From Tetragonia tetragonoides (lineage: Eukaryota; Streptophyta; Magnoliopsida; Caryophyllales; Aizoaceae): 64,000 nt of DNA. Made by a program: the position numbers and the translations under genes. The stretch lies in contig CM076139.1 of assembly GCA_038025085.1 (NCBI GenBank), positions 45,054,807 through 45,118,806 on the forward strand. Direction: 5' to 3'. Shown in pieces: positions 59,492-64,000 of this stretch (the first letter of the stretch is position 1; each line of letters starts with the position of its first letter). Below the pieces are notes generated by a model. It was not told the origin of the DNA, made no database searches, and saw nothing but the letters and a program-made list of their open reading frames with translations.

Positions 59492-60198
59492 TCATTATGC
59501 CTCTAAACTCCCACCATTTATTATTCCTTTTATTCATGATTGGAAAGATGTTGATGGAGATGGAAACTGCGGGTTTAGAGCCATCGCATATTTAATTCAC
59601 TTAAATGATGAGGATTGGAAGAAAGTGAGAAAGGAGTTGGTTGATGAGTTGGAAAAGCGGTATCAGTTTTATGTAGGCATATTTGGAACTGAAGAACGAG
59701 CAATAGAGCTTGTGAATTCACTTAAACATTTTGAAGGATCTGCACCTCAAGAAAAATGGATGTCCTTACCAAATATTGGATGGGTGATTGCCACTACTTA
59801 CAATGTCGTACTTACAAGTTTATCAGAAAATGGGAGCGTGACATTTTTCCCGATGATAGTGCCTGACAACGTGCAAGGGCCGACTAGAGTGATCACAATA
59901 GCTTATTCTACAAATCACTTTATAGCGGTATTTACATAATTATAATTTAAGTTAATATTTATATTGTTAATTTACGTGACGTATAAAATATAGGATTTTA
60001 TTGATGTTATTGGTCTTTTCGCAGGTATACATGGCCGAAGATTCTCCGATGCCAGAAATTAACAGCCAATGGTTTTATTATTCTGATGCTAGCATTGTTG
60101 GTTGGCAACATAAATATTCCGACAGGTTAAAACGGTGGATTGAGCTCCAACCACCTAAGCCTTCTAAGCCTCCTGCTGAACTTGTTGAGCTCGAATGA
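59492..60198 (+). CDS. OTU-family cysteine peptidase domain of the MULE
   Basis: Open frame (up to 59930) spliced by GCG/GTATTT ... TTCGCAG/GTATAC to 60025-60198. Motifs: LPPFIIPFIHDWKDVDGDGN then CGFRAIAYLIHLND (D-G-D-G-N-C catalytic Cys), KKVRKELVDELEKR, WMSLPNIGWVIATTYNVVL, and TNHFIAVYM (catalytic His), closing WFYYSDASIVGWQHKYSDR. These are the Cys and His boxes of OTU deubiquitinases. It lies one frame away from the transposase, whose stop is at 59489-59491; the two may be one protein with a one-base change, or two ORFs. The exact start is not fixed. Confidence 0.82.
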
Positions 60199-61194
60199 TT
60201 CGACGTTTACTTTCATGTGTTAGATTTTGTGGGTATATCTTCTGCAAACCTTTACGAGACCTTACTCGTCCACTAGGGAAAACCTAGGGGTTTAAAGGGC
60301 TTGTTGCACGTGCTAAGTGCAATCGCGATTCCTGCGACAGTGAGTTAGGATTTTGTTTTTCTTGATTTTTGTTTGTTCAGCTTACATATTTTATTTCATA
60401 CATTCTAGCATTGTTTTACAAGTATTTATTATAAATCACAATTTTTAATTTTTTTAGGCTATCACCTACTTTACGTTTAATTATAAACCAAATAAATTAT
60501 TAACATAATATTTATTCATTTAATTAACTAAAAAACTTTTATAAGTTTCAAGAGTGAATAAACTGATCTTTAGCATTGACCAAAAAACAAAAAAAAAAAA
60601 ATTGTATTCCGTTTAATTATTATTATTAAGAATAAATTTATTAAGAAATAAACATATTAAAAAATAAAAACAAAAGTTTAGAAGAACAAAAAAAAAAAAA
60701 ACCAAAACCCGCCCAAACCCCAATGTCGCGCAGCCCAGCCCCTCTCCCCTGACAGCCACCCCGACCGTTCATCCCCCCACTCCATCCCCCCACTCCAGTC
60801 AGTCACGCCGCGTGCGCCGCCCAACTGTCAGCCACGCTGCGCCGTCCAACCGGCAGCCACAAGTCGCCGCCCAACCGTCGGTCGTTCCCACCGTCATTCG
60901 CACTATTAAACACCTTGTCACCCAACCGCCCACCACCTACTGCCACCCGTCCAAACGCCTTTGTCGATCACCCCCACCCCCAATCTACGCCCACCACCTA
61001 CTGCCACCCCTAGCTACCGTGTCTCCGGTCAGACGGGATGGGTTAGGGAGAGAGAAAATGCAGGGGGAGAGAGAGAAGGAAAATTGATTGAGAGAAAAGG
61101 AAGGAAGAGAGAGAAATGACTGAAAATTACTTAGGGGTATTGTAGGAGGTGAGAATTTATGTTTAGTAATTTGCGATTTATGTTTAGCAACCTC
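60199..61194. other. MULE 3' flank with C-rich right subterminal block
   Basis: After the OTU stop: AT-rich DNA to 60690, then a C-rich block (60695-61020; CCGCCCAACCGTC, CCACCTACTGCCACCC twice), then a purine tract GAGAGAGAGAAGG shared with the 21.9-kb derivative, then the right inverted end. The C-rich block looks like the complement in style of the left G-rich block. Confidence 0.6.
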
Positions 61195-61535
61195 AAAAAA
61201 TTTACATGCCATGCTAGAAGTTTATGTACCAACGTATACAGCACTTTTCTGCCTTTTTTTTATTTTTCTTTTCAATGGCTTTCTAGCTCTTCACACAGGC
61301 CGATTCACAATAATTCTCACTCATTTGGCTCTTTCTAGTCTTTCCATAATATTCTTTTATGTTGGGACTCATGGCGTCTTTTCTTGACTCTAGTAAGCAA
61401 TAAAGGAAAATTGGATTACCAAATAAAAAAAGCAATAAAGGACAATTGCTGTTGTCTTTTTGGATTGATGATCCTTTTGATCGAAGGCCAAAAGGCTATA
61501 AGTTTTGGTATGTTTTCTATAATCAGGTTTGTGAC

Positions 61536-61866
61536 TAAATGTTCGTTTGTTGGAGATAAATTTATCAGAACTGAAGTGAACTGAATTGAATTGAATTGAA
61601 TTAAACTAAATTGGACACTATTGAACTGAACTGAACTGAATTGAATTGAATTGAATTAAACTAAATTGGACACTATTGAACTGAACTGGATAAAATTGAA
61701 CTGAATAATTGAACACAACTTGATATATGACAAAAAAAAATTATATTTCTTAACTGAACTGAACTGAACTGAACTGAACTGAACATCATTTAACTGAATT
61801 TGAAACACCTGAATTAACAGCTGAACTGAATTAAACTGATCGTATAAGCTCTAACAAACGCACCCT
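61536..61866. repeat. GAACT/GAATT simple-repeat element
   Basis: A core of tandem (GAACT)n and (GAATT)n, with a near 50-base unit repeated twice (AATTAAACTAAATTGGACAC then TATTGAACTGAACTG), lies between TTCGTTTGTTGGAGATAAAT and its mirrored right side ATCGTATAAGCTCTAACAAA followed by CGCACCC. This looks like a small DNA element whose middle expanded as a minisatellite. Confidence 0.6.
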
Positions 61867-63261
61867 TACACGAAACAAAATTCCGAATAAAAATCCCTAA
61901 ATTGTATATATGAGTTATTGTTTTTATGATCTACCTCTCATACCTGAGTTTTGTAAATAAATAAATTAAATCTTACTAGTTTCAATTAGTGCATTTGATA
62001 GTATTTATTGTCATGTTTTTTCGATATGGATTTATCCTTTTCATTTTTTTAATAATCTAACACAAATATATAAAAGTGGTCTTGACGGTTGTTGCATCGA
62101 TATGTGGTTGCATCGATAAAGGCGTCATACATTGAATGTCACTTCATTAAATGCAACCTTGGTTGACCTCTTTATTCTTAACTAATAACGCTTTCAAATT
62201 CAATGTATATCCCGGTGTTTTAAGTGTTATTTTTGATTTTCGAGATCGAAGTTTGTCCATTATTTTTTCATATATTATATAAGTACAAATTTTATATAAT
62301 AAAAACACTTATAATTTTTCATATTTCGAATCTAAATAGTTTTTTTACAAATTGACAGTAAAATTTAAACAAGAACATTTAAAATGAATCTTAAAAAAGG
62401 ATCAGACACTAATAAACCATGATATACTATAAAGTCGTGCTTGCATGAGACATACACCTAGTATTATACATTTGTCAACAATGCCCGTGCAATCCTTTTG
62501 ATTTTTTTATATTTTATTTTATTAAAGTGAATTGTGGACTCTTCATATTAAGCTATCTTTTTGTCTTCTTTTCATTAATCAAATGGAGGTTGAATTTTTT
62601 TTGCCCCAAATATTTTGATTGGAAGAATGGATGGACCCAATTGTTTCTTTCATATTTCAAGGCTCATTTTTTATTGTACCATAGGGCTCCCAAAATATCT
62701 AATACGACCGTGAACTCTACCATGAACAACAAAAGAATGACCTAGATTGAAAGTTACAGCCATGCACAAGTGGTATCTCCCTATCTACTACACCTTATTT
62801 TGCTAAAACATCCACCATAGAGTTTTGTTACATTTGACATCTTTCTGCGTGCAATCATTGAGATATTGCTTAATTTTCATTGTTTACTCCGAGTTTTCAT
62901 GTTTTTTTTAGTTTAAATAAGTTTATTTCTCTCCCTCGGCCCCTTAAAAAAACAGAAAATATGTTAAGTTCTCCAATTTTGAGAATAGTTGTATCTCTTT
63001 GAATAAGAATATGTGTCGGTTTTTCTAATTAACATTTGTTTGATTTTGTAGGATTGAAGAATCATAATGTCGTGTACAAATTTCTACTTTACCAAATCTA
63101 TACCAATAGTTTAGTTGTGATGTCCTTCAATATAATCGTTGTCTCATTCATTGATTGTTCATTAGTGAATTTGTGTCATTGTTTTGGAAGACGAGTAGAA
63201 GCAAAGCAGTTATTAAGGTGGAGAATTTTTTTATATTGTTGTTTTATATATTTTATTCATC
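61867..63261. other. AT-rich region without a recognised gene
   Basis: No domain-bearing frame. A degenerate CTAGTATTATACATTTG ... GCCCGTGCAATCC word at 62459-62500 resembles the Helitron-like ends but has a poor hairpin. Short open frames at 62.5 and 63.0 kb lack recognisable features. Confidence 0.4.
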
Positions 63262-63415
63262 ACAAAAACTTCTATAAGACGATCTTTTCGTAACTTATGG
63301 TAAGACGAGGTTACTTTTAAATGAAACAAGGATCACTGCTCACTATAAGTGACCCTTACATTTCTAAAGAATGACCCCATTTTTCTGTGAGTTGATCTCA
63401 CACAAGACTTGCTCT
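63262..63415 (+). repeat. AAGACGATCTT-type dispersed repeat
   Basis: CTATAAGACGATCTTTTCGT, GGTAAGACGAGGTTAC, AAACAAGGATCACTGCTCAC, AGTGACCCTTACATTTC, GAGTTGATCTCACACAAGAC, TTGCTCTT. Inverted copy of 15930-16095. Confidence 0.5.
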
Positions 63416-63522
63416 TCATTCATAGGGGATGACTATTATTGTAGTTGTCATATAACATTAATCAATAATAATTTCTCCCTTCCTATTTCTACCCCTCAAA
63501 AAAAAAGTAATATACACTCTTA

Positions 63523-63548
63523 CTAGATTTCATGCTTGTGCGATGCAC
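63523..63548 (-). repeat. Helitron-like 3' terminus 3
   Basis: Minus strand: hairpin GTGCATCGCAC, an 11-base spacer, then CTAG followed by T. Confidence 0.45.
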
Positions 63549-63973
63549 GTTCTTGTTCATCATCTTTCTTTATTAGCATTAATATAAAAAATAATTTAAT
63601 CATATCATTATATAAAGTTGAATAATAGGAGTAGCTAGGAACAATAATTTTTTTAACAACAAAAAAAATACATTTAACAAATAAATTACATTTTTAGTGA
63701 ATATATAATGTATTTTTTTGAAGGTAATAAATATAATACTTATTTTACTTATTTTTATTAAAATATAATAATAATATTTTCAATTTATTTTAATCACCTA
63801 TGCTATTATTGGCTATTTATTACCACTTGTTATTACTCAACTTATATATATTGATATTACTTCTTTTTTTATTATTCTCTATCTAATTTTGTTTAGAATC
63901 ACATTTATGACTATTCAATGAGACCTTGTTGAGAAAATAAAACATATGATACAATAAAACATATGAAGAAAAA

Positions 63974-64000
63974 CTAGATTTCGTGCCCGTACGATGCATG
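63974..64000 (-). repeat. Helitron-like 3' terminus 4 (cut by the window edge)
   Basis: Minus strand: CATGCATCGTACGGGCACGA, AAT, CTAG, then T. The body, if any, lies beyond the window. Confidence 0.4.

Larger units (their letters stand above)
56539..61194 (+). mobile_element. Mutator-like element encoding a transposase and an OTU peptidase
   Basis: Left end GGAATTGCTTAACGTAAATT and right end (reverse complement GAGGTTGCTAAACATAAATC) continue into matching AAATTACTRAAC words. The 9-base flanks are similar but not identical (AAAAAAATC and AAAAAATTT). Inside are a spliced MULE transposase (56709-59491) and an OTU-type cysteine peptidase (about 59500-60198), both plus strand, between two GC-rich subterminal blocks (56838-57140 and 60695-61020). 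The element at 21303-22000 has the same ends. It is close to complete; one frame change separates the two coding parts. Confidence 0.85.

Noticed and set aside
60812..61087. 91-codon frame in the C-rich MULE end
   Set aside because: Pro/His/Arg-rich by composition only, no start context or domain.
61563..61800. CRISPR-like array
   Set aside because: The GAACT/GAATT repeats are contiguous simple repeats without unique spacers, in a plant nuclear setting.

Overview
The window looks like a nuclear chromosome segment of a eudicot plant. The evidence is AT-rich, intron-containing genes with GT/AG junctions, plant-specific gene families (a GT14 glucuronosyltransferase and BCS1-like AAA-ATPases of the ASD type), and dense nested plant transposons: Ty1/copia, L1-type LINEs with an RNase H, Stowaway/Tourist/hAT/Mutator MITEs, a tRNA-derived SINE and Helitron-like ends. 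The joined MULE transposase and OTU peptidase hint at Caryophyllales, but the sequence does not prove a species.

Layout. 1-3.4 kb: last intron and last exon of a GT14 glucuronosyltransferase gene (+). 3.7-15.8 kb: gene-poor repeat nest with SINE copies, hAT-like elements, a truncated LINE tail, a diverged segmental duplication (about 6.9-8.6 and 9.8-12.4 kb) whose second copy gained three insertions, and an inverted repeat (13.4/15.5 kb). 16.1-21.2 kb: one long, decayed LINE (-). 21.3-22.0 kb: a deletion derivative of a Mutator-like element. 22.3-27.9 kb: a recent copia element with almost identical LTRs, placed just after a possible splice donor. 28.2-29.3 kb: a Tourist MITE and a LINE RNase H relic. 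29.6-49.5 kb: a tandem array of five AAA-ATPase loci, all on the minus strand; three look intact (29.7, 32.5 and 41.3 kb) and two are broken (35.2 and 47.3 kb). 49.8-54.9 kb: an older copia element with short LTRs. 56.5-61.2 kb: a nearly complete Mutator-like element with a spliced transposase and an OTU-type cysteine peptidase. 61.2-64 kb: simple repeats, MITE fragments and two Helitron-like 3' ends.

The host genes that matter are the GT14 gene (arabinogalactan-protein glucuronidation in the Golgi) and the AAA-ATPase array (membrane-anchored hexameric ATPases). The array shows birth and death: one intronless member, two different intron positions, two pseudogenes, and one locus whose ATPase core is missing and replaced by C-rich repeat DNA. 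Most of the rest is mobile DNA. The most notable element is the MULE-OTU at 56.5-61.2 kb together with its short derivative 35 kb away. Coordinates were counted by hand from the sequence, so element edges may be off by a base or two.
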